61,645 bases of DNA from Muribaculaceae bacterium (GTDB taxonomy: Bacteria; Bacteroidota; Bacteroidia; Bacteroidales; Muribaculaceae), in NCBI GenBank assembly GCA_017624155.1, contig JAGANS010000040.1:1-61645 (forward strand), given 5' to 3'. Each line of letters opens with the position of its first letter. Position 1 is the first letter of the stretch. The notes below the pieces were generated by a model that saw only the letters and a program-made list of their open reading frames with translations, did no database searches and was not told where the DNA came from. Shown here piece by piece: positions 26,027 through 34,250 of this stretch. The position numbers and the translations under genes are program-made.

Positions 26027-27409
26027 TTACTTGTTTTTGATAATCTGCGCCATGAACTCACATTCGCAGACGATCTTCTCGCCGACGAAGGCAAGACCCT
26101 TCATCACAGCGCAGCCGCGGCGCAGGGGGGTGAGGAAGGATACATGGAAGAGCAGTGTGTCGCCGGGGATTACTTTCTGACGGAACTTCACGTTGTCGAT
26201 CTTCATGAAATATGTGGAGTAGCGGTCGGGCTCGTCGACAGTGGAGAGGACGAGCATACCGCCGGTCTGTGCCATGGCCTCGACGAGGAGAACGCCGGGC
26301 ATGACGGGTTCCTGGGGGAAGTGGCCGAGGAAGAAGGGCTCGTTGGTGGTGACGTTCTTGACGCCGACGATATATGAGCCGCCCATGTCGATGACCTTGT
26401 CGACGAGCAGGAAGGGGTATCGGTGGGGGAGCATTGTGCGGATGGCGTTGTTGTCGAATACGGGCTCCTTGTTGGGGTCGTAGACGGGCGCCTGCACTTC
26501 CTGACGCTTGATGTCGCGGCGGATGTCCTTGGCGATGCGTGTGTTGATGCCGTGGCCGGGCTTTGTGGCGATAACCTTTCCCTTGAGTGGCCGACCGATG
26601 AGGGCGATGTCGCCGATGACATCGAGGAGCTTGTGACGGGCGGGTTCGTTCTCGAACTGAAGGGGCTTGGGGTTGATGTATCCGTATGACTCGACATGAG
26701 GGACGTCGACACCGACCACTGCGGCGATCTCGGCGAGACGGGCGTCGTCCATGGGGCTGTCGTATATGACGATGGCATTGTCGAGGTCGCCGCCCTTGAT
26801 AAGTCCGGCGGCCAGCAGGGGTTCGATCTCGCGGACGAAGACGAATGTGCGTGCGGGGGCAATCTCGCGGGCGAACTCATCGACATGCTCCATCGAGGCA
26901 TACTGGTTGGCGAGAACGGGTGAATTGAAATTAACCTTCACCTCCACGCTGAATTCGTCGTCGGGCAGAATCATGATCTTGGAGCCGGAATCGGGATCGG
27001 AGACCTCGATCTTGTGCTTAACGACGTAGTAGTCCTTGTCGGACTTCTGCTCGACTGTACCGGCAGCGGCGATGGCTTCCATGAAGGGCTGGGCAGAGCC
27101 GTCGAGAATGGGGAGCTCGGGGCCGTCGACCTTGATAAGGCAGTTGTCGATGCCTGATGCGTAGAGGGCGGCAAGGGCGTGCTCGACGGTGCTTACGGTA
27201 ACGTCGCCGCGGCCGAGAACGGTGCCGCGGTTGGTGGCGACAACATAATCGGCAAGACAATCAATGACGGGTGCATCCTCGAGGTCGACGCGCTGAATCT
27301 TATAACCGTGATTATCGGCGGCGGGGCAGAACTCCGCCGTAAGCTGACGGCCTGTGTGGAGGCCTTTGCCCGAGGATTTGAACGGGTTGCTGAGGGTTAA
27401 TTGCTTCAT
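26027..27409 (-). CDS. lpxC-fabZ: LpxC-FabZ fusion (deacetylase / 3-hydroxyacyl-ACP dehydratase)
   Basis: A 460-residue bifunctional enzyme of the type normal in Bacteroidota. Residues 1 to about 300 are LpxC, the zinc deacetylase committing lipid A synthesis, with VSTVEHALAALYASGIDNCL carrying a zinc His and KPGHGINTR near the domain end. Residues about 315-460 are FabZ, with MLPHRYPFLLVDKV and FFLGHFPQEPVMPGVLLVEA holding the active-site His and Glu. Fusion links membrane saturated/unsaturated chain supply to lipid A output. It is 10 bases after lpxD. Confidence 0.96.
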   Translation of the reverse strand: MKQLTLSNPFKSSGKGLHTGRQLTAEFCPAADNHGYKIQRVDLEDAPVIDCLADYVVATNRGTVLGRGDVTVSTVEHALAALYASGIDNCLIKVDGPELPILDGSAQPFMEAIAAAGTVEQKSDKDYYVVKHKIEVSDPDSGSKIMILPDDEFSVEVKVNFNSPVLANQYASMEHVDEFAREIAPARTFVFVREIEPLLAAGLIKGGDLDNAIVIYDSPMDDARLAEIAAVVGVDVPHVESYGYINPKPLQFENEPARHKLLDVIGDIALIGRPLKGKVIATKPGHGINTRIAKDIRRDIKRQEVQAPVYDPNKEPVFDNNAIRTMLPHRYPFLLVDKVIDMGGSYIVGVKNVTTNEPFFLGHFPQEPVMPGVLLVEAMAQTGGMLVLSTVDEPDRYSTYFMKIDNVKFRQKVIPGDTLLFHVSFLTPLRRGCAVMKGLAFVGEKIVCECEFMAQIIKNK

Positions 27410-27419
27410 TATGGCTGGT

Positions 27420-28445
27420 TTATTGTTTTTCTGATTTTTCGAGCGCTTTCACTCGTGTAAAGAGCTCGCCGAGGCGCTTGATGTAGGCGGCCTGGCGGGC
27501 GAAGTCCATCTCGGGGACGGCGGGATAGCCCATGAGGCGGGCGCCGTCGGGGACATTGTTGGGGATGCCGCTCTGGGCGCCGATCTTGACGCGGTCGCCG
27601 ACCTGAATGTGGCCGGCGAATCCTACCTGGCCGCCAATCATGCAATAATCGCCGATGCGTGTGGAGCCGGCGATACCGGTCTGGGCAGCGATAACGGTGT
27701 TGCATCCGATCTCGGTGTTGTGAGCGGCCTGGATGAGGTTGTCGAGCTTGGTGCCGCGGCCAATGACGGTGCTGCCCATAGTGGCGCGGTCGACGGTGGT
27801 ATTGGCGCCGATCTCGACATCGTCGCCGATGGTGACGATGCCGATCTGTGGGATCTTGTGATATGAACCGTCGGGGAGGGGAGCGAAACCGAAGCCGTCG
27901 GCGCCGATGACCGCGCCGGCATGTATGATGCAGCGGGCGCCGATGCGGCAGCCATGATATATTTTAGCGCCGGGATATATTACTGTACCCTCGCCTATCT
28001 CCACGCCGTGGCCGACGTAGGCCTGTGGGAATATCTTCACGCCGGATCCGAGCCGCACACCATCGGCTACGTAGGCAAATGCGCCTATATATGCGTCGCC
28101 GGGGATCTCGACACCGGGGGCGACGAACGAGGGCTGCTCAATGCCGACAGGCGAGGGTGTCATTGCCTGAGAGGCATATTCGAGCAGATTGGACAGCACG
28201 GCATAGGGGTCGTCGACGCGGACGAGAGTGGCCCTGACGGGCTGTGCGGGGACAAAATCGCGCCTCACAAGCACAATGGAGGCATCTGTGGTGTATATAT
28301 AATGTGTATATTTGGGATTGGCCAAAAAGGTGAGCGCGCCGGTGCGGGCCTCCTCGATCTTCGCGAATGTGTTAACGCAAACTTCGGGATCGCCATCGAC
28401 TTCGCCCCCAATCAGGGCTGCTATCTGGCCTGCTTTAAATTCCAT
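27420..28445 (-). CDS. lpxD: UDP-3-O-acylglucosamine N-acyltransferase LpxD
   Basis: A 341-residue enzyme that adds the N-linked acyl chain to the LpxC product. An N-terminal uridine-binding domain ([20 protein letters not shown]) is followed by hexapeptide repeats such as [20 protein letters not shown] and [20 protein letters not shown], where the catalytic His is expected. It heads the minus-strand lipid A operon and has a strong promoter in the 470-base gap shared with the divergent secreted protein gene. Confidence 0.95.
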   Translation of the reverse strand: MEFKAGQIAALIGGEVDGDPEVCVNTFAKIEEARTGALTFLANPKYTHYIYTTDASIVLVRRDFVPAQPVRATLVRVDDPYAVLSNLLEYASQAMTPSPVGIEQPSFVAPGVEIPGDAYIGAFAYVADGVRLGSGVKIFPQAYVGHGVEIGEGTVIYPGAKIYHGCRIGARCIIHAGAVIGADGFGFAPLPDGSYHKIPQIGIVTIGDDVEIGANTTVDRATMGSTVIGRGTKLDNLIQAAHNTEIGCNTVIAAQTGIAGSTRIGDYCMIGGQVGFAGHIQVGDRVKIGAQSGIPNNVPDGARLMGYPAVPEMDFARQAAYIKRLGELFTRVKALEKSEKQ

Positions 28446-28479
28446 AATGTAAATTCTATAACATTGAAAGTTTCAGCTT

Positions 28480-28511
28480 GCAAAGTTACATAAAAACTTT
28501 GAAATGGCAAA
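28480..28511 (-). promoter_or_regulatory. lpxD operon promoter
   Basis: Minus strand: TTTG (28511-28508), 20 bases, TAACTTTG (28487-28480). The -7 box is half of a 7-bp inverted repeat: CAAAGTT (28480-28486) and AACTTTG (28494-28500) in plus-strand reading, spaced 7. The start codon is 35 bases downstream. Confidence 0.7.
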
Positions 28512-28571
28512 AACGTGACAACAATCGCGCACAATCGTGCAAAGCATAGTGAATTAACCTAATAATTTTGC

Positions 28572-28579
28572 TACCTTTG
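28572..28579 (+). promoter_or_regulatory. -7 box upstream of the MITE-like insertion
   Basis: TACCTTTG, whose predicted start point would fall a few bases before the MITE at 28593. It was probably the native promoter of the gene at 28916. Confidence 0.5.
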
Positions 28580-28592
28580 TAAAATTAACTTA

Positions 28593-28898
28593 GAGCTTGT
28601 TTAAAAATAAATGTTAACGTCAGGGCGGTCAGTCGTCGAGCGAAGTCTTTCTCAGCAAGCTCGAAAGCGGCAAGCCGATGATCAATACGCGATAAGGGAG
28701 CGATAGGGCTCCATCGTGACCGAAGAGCGTGTTGAAAAGCGCCGGCGAATGGCCGGGGCCGCAGCATCTGTTTAAACATCAGTGTAAAATTGTTATTCTT
28801 TTTTGAAAAACATGACATATAATAGCAGTTTCTCCTCAGATAAAAATTACCTTGGCATCGCATATCACGGGCGTCAACATTTATTTTTAAACAAGCTC
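28593..28898. mobile_element. MITE-like element with IS1031/IS5-type ends
   Basis: A 306-bp segment has perfect 23-bp terminal inverted repeats: 28593-28615 (begins GAGCTTGTTTAAAAATAAAT) and 28876-28898. Both ends begin GAG, and the element is flanked by TTA on each side (28590-28592 and 28899-28901), a 3-bp TNA target duplication as made by IS1031-group IS5 elements. There is no transposase gene; the inner sequence only holds accidental frames. It would need a transposase supplied from elsewhere. Confidence 0.75.
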
Positions 28899-28915
28899 TT
28901 AATAAGCCAATCTTC

Positions 28916-31225
28916 ATGAAACATTTTTTACTCACAACAATCTGTGCGGCCATGAGTGTGGCCGCGCTTGCGGCAGGGAGCGCCGACAAATCCGAATCCC
29001 GGATATCAAGGGCGCCGTACCGCATGGAGGCGCCGAAGGCCGGCCGCGCGCTCAAGCAAATCAGGCACACAGCGACATTCAACAATGTCGTGAATCCGAT
29101 TATGCGCCCGGGTATGCGCAAGGCTGCCAATCAGGGAATAAGCGAGACTCCGCTTGCGGAGAGTTTTGAAAACGGCGGCCAGCTGCCGACGGGCTGGAGC
29201 GTGGAATCGAAGGGTGACGCAGAACTTGATGGCATGGCCCGCTGGTTTGTCAACCCGCAGCTGTCGCCCTACATGCCTGCGCCGAGCGACGGCGAGTACT
29301 ATGCCGGGATCAGCTATCCGTCGAAAAGCGACCTCAGGCAGGATGAATGGCTCATCAGTCCTGAATTCGAGCTCGGGGCGGCTAAGTATGAACTTACCTT
29401 CATGGGTTACATCAGCCGCGCCCACTTCTTTGCAATCGACAATGAGCATGTGGATGTGGACAACATGAAGTGGAAGAAGCAGGAGATAAAAAATACCCTG
29501 CAGATACTCGTGCAGCCTGAAGGAGGCGAATGGGAGGTGCTCCGCGACATGGCCGAGGAAGCCATGGGCACAGAATACAAGGATCTGGCCATGGAAGTAG
29601 GAATGAGTATGGTCATGAGCCCCTACTCCACCGACATGTCGAAGTATGCCGGCAAGAAGATCCGCATCGCGCTGCGCCTGCTGGGCTATGACGGCAATTT
29701 CATCTTCATCGACGATGTGAAGGTAACGCTGCCGTCGCCCGAGGCAATAATCGCGCCCGACTACCACACGATGTATTACGGCTTCTCGGACGATCCGGGA
29801 TGGAAATCGCTCGTACAGCGCATCGCTGTGTATCCGGCATACCGCCCGATACGTTTCACCAACATGTCGTATGACGACGTAATATATTCGTGGCTGTATC
29901 AGGATCCGGCTACCGGCGAGATGGTAGCCGATGCCGACCCTGAGAGCATCGAGGTGACATACGGCCACGACATCGATCCTGCGACCGGCACTGCCGCAAG
30001 TTTTGTGAACCCGCCGGTGCTCGTAGCAGAGGGAGAGGGCTACAAGACGGTACAGAACCCCTGGGGTGACGCCGACATGATACAGATAGGCGGCGCACCA
30101 CGTATCAAGCTGTCCAACGGCCTTACCAAGACCTACGGACTGTTGCCATTCGAGGAAAAGACTTACGACATAGGCTACTACTCGGTGGACTGTGACCCGA
30201 TAGGCAAAATGGCCGTACCTGCATTCGGCTACAACCGCGACACTGACGAGTACTGGACGTATTATACCACCCAGGGAGAATCAATGCCGGGCGACTACTG
30301 CCACCTCACCGCATACTACAATATGATATATCCGGGCGAGTCGCCACTGGTGATAGATGGCGTGAACGCCCTGGCATGGGCTCTGGTGGGCGATAATGCA
30401 GAATTCAAATGCGAGATATACCCGTATGTGGATTACTATGAAGACGGCGAACTGCTGGGGCAGGTACGCGGCGACAAGCCAATAGCCACTGCAACCTGCA
30501 AAGGCTCCGATATTCTGAACCGTGACCCGACTATCCAGACGGCTCTCATCCTGCCGTTCACGTTCGACAAGAAAGTAGTGCTCGACGACAGCCATGCCGC
30601 CTACTGCGCGATGATATCGGGGTTCCGCAGCGACGAAGTTCAATTCTTCGCACCCGTCCAGCAGTGGCAGCCCGACCCGAATTATCTATGCTTCGGATGG
30701 GTCGAGAAAGAAATGAACATCAACGGCCGCCAAGGCACGGCACAGCATGCACTGGGATACTATGCCAATGAATTCGGCGATATGTACTGTGCGTTTGCCA
30801 TCTGCCTGACCGGCTATTATCCGTGGCTCGAGAGCGAGAAGGAAAGCGTGGACCTCGGCGATGCCAACACTGCCGAGATATCGCTCGACAGCTATAACGA
30901 TGCGTCGGCTCTGACAATAGAAAGCTCGCCGTGGATCAAGGCGAGTGCGACGGGCCGCTACCGCGACACAAAGCTGGTGATAACAACGGTACCCGGCACC
31001 GAGGATGAGGAGGGATTCGTCACCGTCGCCGCCGACGGGATGTCGAAGACCATAAAGGTGACACGCCGCCAGAGCGGCATCGATGATGCCGTAGCCGGTA
31101 CCGACGCCGAAATTGAGGCAGTCTACACCATCGACGGCGTCAGGGTGAACGCCGAGGGGCTGCCCGCGGGTGTCTACATCGAGGTGTACACCGACGGCAC
31201 CGCCCGCAAGCGCGTGGTGAAGTAA
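28916..31225 (+). CDS. Secreted choice-of-anchor-J-type protein with C-terminal sorting-like tail
   Basis: A 769-residue exported protein. A signal peptide (residues 1-20, ending ALAAG) precedes a region with SFENGGQLPTGWSVESKG, DEWLISPEFEL and FIFIDDVKVTLP, the layout of cleaved-adhesin / choice-of-anchor J domains (about 80-275). The middle part is unassigned. The final residues, YTIDGVRVNAEGLPAGVYI and TDGTARKRVVK, match the type IX-like C-terminal signals of Bacteroidales secreted proteins. It therefore probably reaches the surface or medium. The MITE sits 17 bases upstream. The ligand or substrate is unknown. Confidence 0.75.
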   Translation: MKHFLLTTICAAMSVAALAAGSADKSESRISRAPYRMEAPKAGRALKQIRHTATFNNVVNPIMRPGMRKAANQGISETPLAESFENGGQLPTGWSVESKGDAELDGMARWFVNPQLSPYMPAPSDGEYYAGISYPSKSDLRQDEWLISPEFELGAAKYELTFMGYISRAHFFAIDNEHVDVDNMKWKKQEIKNTLQILVQPEGGEWEVLRDMAEEAMGTEYKDLAMEVGMSMVMSPYSTDMSKYAGKKIRIALRLLGYDGNFIFIDDVKVTLPSPEAIIAPDYHTMYYGFSDDPGWKSLVQRIAVYPAYRPIRFTNMSYDDVIYSWLYQDPATGEMVADADPESIEVTYGHDIDPATGTAASFVNPPVLVAEGEGYKTVQNPWGDADMIQIGGAPRIKLSNGLTKTYGLLPFEEKTYDIGYYSVDCDPIGKMAVPAFGYNRDTDEYWTYYTTQGESMPGDYCHLTAYYNMIYPGESPLVIDGVNALAWALVGDNAEFKCEIYPYVDYYEDGELLGQVRGDKPIATATCKGSDILNRDPTIQTALILPFTFDKKVVLDDSHAAYCAMISGFRSDEVQFFAPVQQWQPDPNYLCFGWVEKEMNINGRQGTAQHALGYYANEFGDMYCAFAICLTGYYPWLESEKESVDLGDANTAEISLDSYNDASALTIESSPWIKASATGRYRDTKLVITTVPGTEDEEGFVTVAADGMSKTIKVTRRQSGIDDAVAGTDAEIEAVYTIDGVRVNAEGLPAGVYIEVYTDGTARKRVVK

Positions 31226-31232
31226 ACGCATA
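31181..31232 (+). repeat. 52-bp sequence identical to 32662-32713
   Basis: The last 14 codons, the stop and 7 bases beyond it are identical in the genes ending at 31225 and 32706, including all third positions. Confidence 0.85.
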
Positions 31233-31250
31233 AACATTCATAAGACTCTA

Positions 31251-31294
31251 AAAAGAGTGCCGCAGTTTTTTTGCACTGCGGCACTCTTTTTATG
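31251..31294 (+). terminator. Strong hairpin terminator
   Basis: A perfect 16-bp stem, AAAAGAGTGCCGCAGT (31251-31266) and ACTGCGGCACTCTTTT (31275-31290), with an 8-base loop and a T tail, lies 25 bases after the stop. Confidence 0.85.
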
Positions 31295-31332
31295 TATACA
31301 GTTATTAATGTTGGTTAATTTGTGTTAAATAA

Positions 31333-31362
31333 TTGGGGGGGGTAATTTTATGCTTATCTTTG
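31333..31362 (+). promoter_or_regulatory. Promoter with a G8 tract in its spacer
   Basis: TTG (31333-31335), 19 bases, TATCTTTG (31355-31362). The G of the -33 box begins an unbroken run of eight G (31335-31342). Any slippage in this run would change the -33/-7 spacing. The leader to the ATG at 31435 is about 65 bases. Confidence 0.65.
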
Positions 31363-31434
31363 CGACAATTTCTATGAACTACATGTCATTCAGAATCTAA
31401 CCAAAGATAATCAACGTTAATAATCTTAAATTCT

Positions 31435-32706
31435 ATGAAGCATTTTTTACTTTTATTATCACTTCTTGCAGTGCTGCCTGTCATGGCGGCCGACGTGCCC
31501 GAACCCACGTACTTCGAAGCCGACGGCATAAAATACCAGTACTTCGACGGCACCAATTACTGGATCGGCGGCTATATGACCTGGACCGGCACAGAGATGA
31601 TAAACGTTCCCAAGGAAGGCAATGTATGCATCGTGGCCGCCAATCCCGACTATACGGGCAGTGAACTGGTCATCCCTGAAACAGTCAAATACAATGGCTC
31701 GGACGTGAGAGTTGTCGGTATCGAGGCTAAGGCCTTTGAGGGCAATCAGTATATCACATCGGTAAGCATCCCGAAAACTTTTCCTCAAAAATGGGAACAG
31801 TATAAAATCGCCGGAACACCGTTGACAAATAAGGATCTCGCCGGTGCAAATATGTTTGCAGGGTGCAGCAACCTTACCAAGGTGATCTTTGGCGACGGTA
31901 TGAACAAATTCTATGTACCGGGCTCGTGCGCCCCATTCAAAGACTGTCCCATATCGGAGCTTGTCATACCCGAATCGCTCACCGATCTTACCGAGACACT
32001 GGTGCAATCGGGAGTTGAAACAATATATATTCCCGACTGGGTGACAAACATCAGTTTTAAAAACTGCTCAAAACTGAAAGAAGTGCCTGCTCTGCTCGGC
32101 ATGACAGAGGTGCCGCAATATTGTTTTGCGTATTGCACGTCGCTCGTCAATGTAACATTGCCGGTCAACGCCACTACGGTGGGACGCGGCGCCCTCATGG
32201 GATGCTCAGGCATGGAAACGCTTGTAATTCCTGACAAGGTGGAGCTCCTTGGTTTTGAAGTGGCGTGGAACTGCCAAAGTCTCAGGAAAGTGGTAATCGG
32301 CAGCGGCGTGAAAGAAATGGGCGTAACGTGTTTTTATGACAGCCCGGCCATCACCGAAATAGAGTTTAAGTGCACCGCCGCACCCAAAATGTACAATTAT
32401 GGTGATCCGACGAGGACAGAGGAGAACGCAAACTTCTTCTCGAATGAGGTTTTTGAGAACGCCAAGGTAACTATACCGGCAAGTTCACTCAATTCGTACA
32501 AGGCCCGCAAGTGGTTCAAATTCGACACCGCCAACGTAGAGGAACTGAATGTATCGTCGATTAACGGAATCGTTGCGGAAGGCGAGAAAACCGTTGCAGG
32601 CTATTATAACCTTAACGGCTCCAAGGTGGACGCCGAGGGGCTGCCCGCCGGTGTGTATATAGAGGTGTACACCGACGGCACCGCCCGCAAGCGCGTGGTG
32701 AAGTAA
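31435..32706 (+). CDS. BspA-type leucine-rich-repeat surface protein
   Basis: A 423-residue exported protein. A signal peptide (residues 1-19, ending VMAAD) is followed by BspA-like (LRR_5) repeats with recurring words such as VVGIEAKAFEGNQYITSVSI, LVIPESLTDLTET and METLVIPDKVELLG between about residues 80 and 340. The C-terminal YYNLNGSKVDAEGLPAGVYI and TDGTARKRVVK form a sorting-like tail almost identical to that of the preceding gene. Surface display and binding to host or microbial partners are inferred from the family. Its promoter contains a G8 tract. Confidence 0.82.
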   Translation: MKHFLLLLSLLAVLPVMAADVPEPTYFEADGIKYQYFDGTNYWIGGYMTWTGTEMINVPKEGNVCIVAANPDYTGSELVIPETVKYNGSDVRVVGIEAKAFEGNQYITSVSIPKTFPQKWEQYKIAGTPLTNKDLAGANMFAGCSNLTKVIFGDGMNKFYVPGSCAPFKDCPISELVIPESLTDLTETLVQSGVETIYIPDWVTNISFKNCSKLKEVPALLGMTEVPQYCFAYCTSLVNVTLPVNATTVGRGALMGCSGMETLVIPDKVELLGFEVAWNCQSLRKVVIGSGVKEMGVTCFYDSPAITEIEFKCTAAPKMYNYGDPTRTEENANFFSNEVFENAKVTIPASSLNSYKARKWFKFDTANVEELNVSSINGIVAEGEKTVAGYYNLNGSKVDAEGLPAGVYIEVYTDGTARKRVVK

Positions 32707-32728
32707 ACGCATATCTATCGTAAGCCTT

Positions 32729-32760
32729 AAAAGGTCATGCCCTTCGGGACGTGACCTTTT
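32729..32760 (+). terminator. Hairpin terminator after the LRR gene
   Basis: AAAAGGTCA (32729-32737) pairs with TGACCTTTT (32752-32760) around an inner CCC-TTCG-GG loop; the tail is TTTTATTTTTTT. Confidence 0.85.
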
Positions 32761-32876
32761 TTTATTTTTTTGTTATTCATAACTTTTAGCGGCATCATGT
32801 TGTTGTATTATTGTAATTAATCTGAAAAAGACGAATTATAAGAAACACACATAATTATTCTAACTCACTGAAATTT

Positions 32877-34178
32877 ATGAACTACGCACCTCTTCAGGGC
32901 ATCAAAGTAGTCGACTTCACGAATGTGCAGTCGGGCCCTTCATGTACACAGCTCCTCGCCTGGCTGGGAGCAGAAGTTATAAAAATCGAACGTCCGGGTA
33001 CGGGCGACGCCACCCGCAAGGAGCTTCAGTTTGATCCTGATGAACCGAGCTACTACTTCCTTCAGCTCAATTCCGACAAGAAATCACTGGCTCTTGACGC
33101 CGCTACACCCGACGGCAAGGAAATCCTGACCCGCCTTATCAAGGAGGCGGACATCTTTATCGAGAACCTCCATCCGGGAGCCATGGACAAGCTGGGCTTC
33201 AGCTGGGAGGAGGTACACAAGATTAACCCGCGGTGCATATACGGCACCATAAAGGGCTTCCCGGTAAGCTCGCGCTTCGCCAATCTGAAGGCATACGAAC
33301 CGGTGGCACAGGTGACTGCCGGGGCGGCCTCGACCACCGGCTGGTGGGAGGGCGACAACGATGTGCCGACACAGAGCGGCGCGGCCCTGGGCGACTCCAA
33401 CACCGGCATGCATATAACGATAGGCCTGCTGGCAGCTCTGATGCAACGTGAAAAGACCGGCGAGGGTGTGTATGTATATCAGTCGATGCACAATGCCTGC
33501 CTCAACCTGTGCCGTATCAAGACACGCGACCAGCTCACACTGGACCGTATCGGCTATCTGACTCAGTTCCCGCAGTATCCCGACGGCAAATTCGGCGATT
33601 TCGTTCCGCGCTCGGGCAATCAGGAAGGCTCGGGTGTATTGGGCTGGACATACAAGTGCAAGGGCTGGGAAACAGATCCCAACGCTTATGCATACGTTAT
33701 CCTGCAACGCGGCGCCAAGGACTTTGAGAAGGCCTGCAAGGCTTTGGGATTCGAAGACTGGCTCACCGACCCCGACTTCAACACAGCCGATGCGCGCGAC
33801 CGCCACAAACAGCAGATATGGGCCCGCATACAGCAGTTCTGCATCGATAAGGACAAATTTGAGGTGGTAAAGGCTCTCGCACCGTTTGGTGTGCCGTGTG
33901 CCCCTGTATTGTCGACCAAGGAGATAATGGACGACCAGAGCCTTTATGACGGCAACACACTGGTGAAGATCAACCAGGGGGGCAAGATAGGCGAGTTTGT
34001 CACTGTGGGCGTGCCGTTCACTATGTCGAACTATCAGCCTGTGTACGGTCCGTGCCCGACGCTTGGCGGCAATACCGAGGAGGTGCTTACATCGCTGGGA
34101 TTCACCGCCGAGCAACAGGCTCAGTTCAAAGCCAACGGCACGACGGCCCCGCTGCCCAAGACACAAGCAGCAAAATAA
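32877..34178 (+). CDS. frc: Formyl-CoA:oxalate CoA-transferase
   Basis: A 433-residue class III CoA-transferase that moves CoA from formyl-CoA to oxalate. It opens with PLQGIKVVDFTNVQSGPSCT, contains LLAWLGAEVIKIERPGTGD and the IENLHPGAMDKLGFSWEE family block; the catalytic Asp is expected in SGAALGDSNTGMH. The N-terminal similarity to Frc and the adjacent oxc gene separate it from CaiB/BaiF relatives. It is the first gene of a three-gene plus-strand operon. No convincing promoter was identified in the AT-rich 170 bases upstream; TATTATTG at 32816 is a weak candidate. Confidence 0.93.
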   Translation: MNYAPLQGIKVVDFTNVQSGPSCTQLLAWLGAEVIKIERPGTGDATRKELQFDPDEPSYYFLQLNSDKKSLALDAATPDGKEILTRLIKEADIFIENLHPGAMDKLGFSWEEVHKINPRCIYGTIKGFPVSSRFANLKAYEPVAQVTAGAASTTGWWEGDNDVPTQSGAALGDSNTGMHITIGLLAALMQREKTGEGVYVYQSMHNACLNLCRIKTRDQLTLDRIGYLTQFPQYPDGKFGDFVPRSGNQEGSGVLGWTYKCKGWETDPNAYAYVILQRGAKDFEKACKALGFEDWLTDPDFNTADARDRHKQQIWARIQQFCIDKDKFEVVKALAPFGVPCAPVLSTKEIMDDQSLYDGNTLVKINQGGKIGEFVTVGVPFTMSNYQPVYGPCPTLGGNTEEVLTSLGFTAEQQAQFKANGTTAPLPKTQAAK

Positions 34179-34196
34179 GGTTTCAACATACTTAAT

Positions 34197-34233
34197 TGCA
34201 AAAGCGGACCACCGACTGCGGTCCGCTTTTGCA
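34197..34233 (+). promoter_or_regulatory. Intercistronic hairpin between frc and oxc
   Basis: A perfect 14-bp stem, TGCAAAAGCGGACC (34197-34210) and GGTCCGCTTTTGCA (34220-34233), with a 9-base loop. It is followed by GAAAAAAATG, not by a T run, so it is more likely an mRNA-stabilising or attenuating element than a full terminator. Confidence 0.6.
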
Positions 34234-34250
34234 GAAAAAAATGATTCAAT

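Noticed and set aside
28585-29130. A 181-codon minus-strand frame through the MITE-like element
   Set aside because: It runs from the element into the antisense of the secreted protein gene and shows no transposase motifs.
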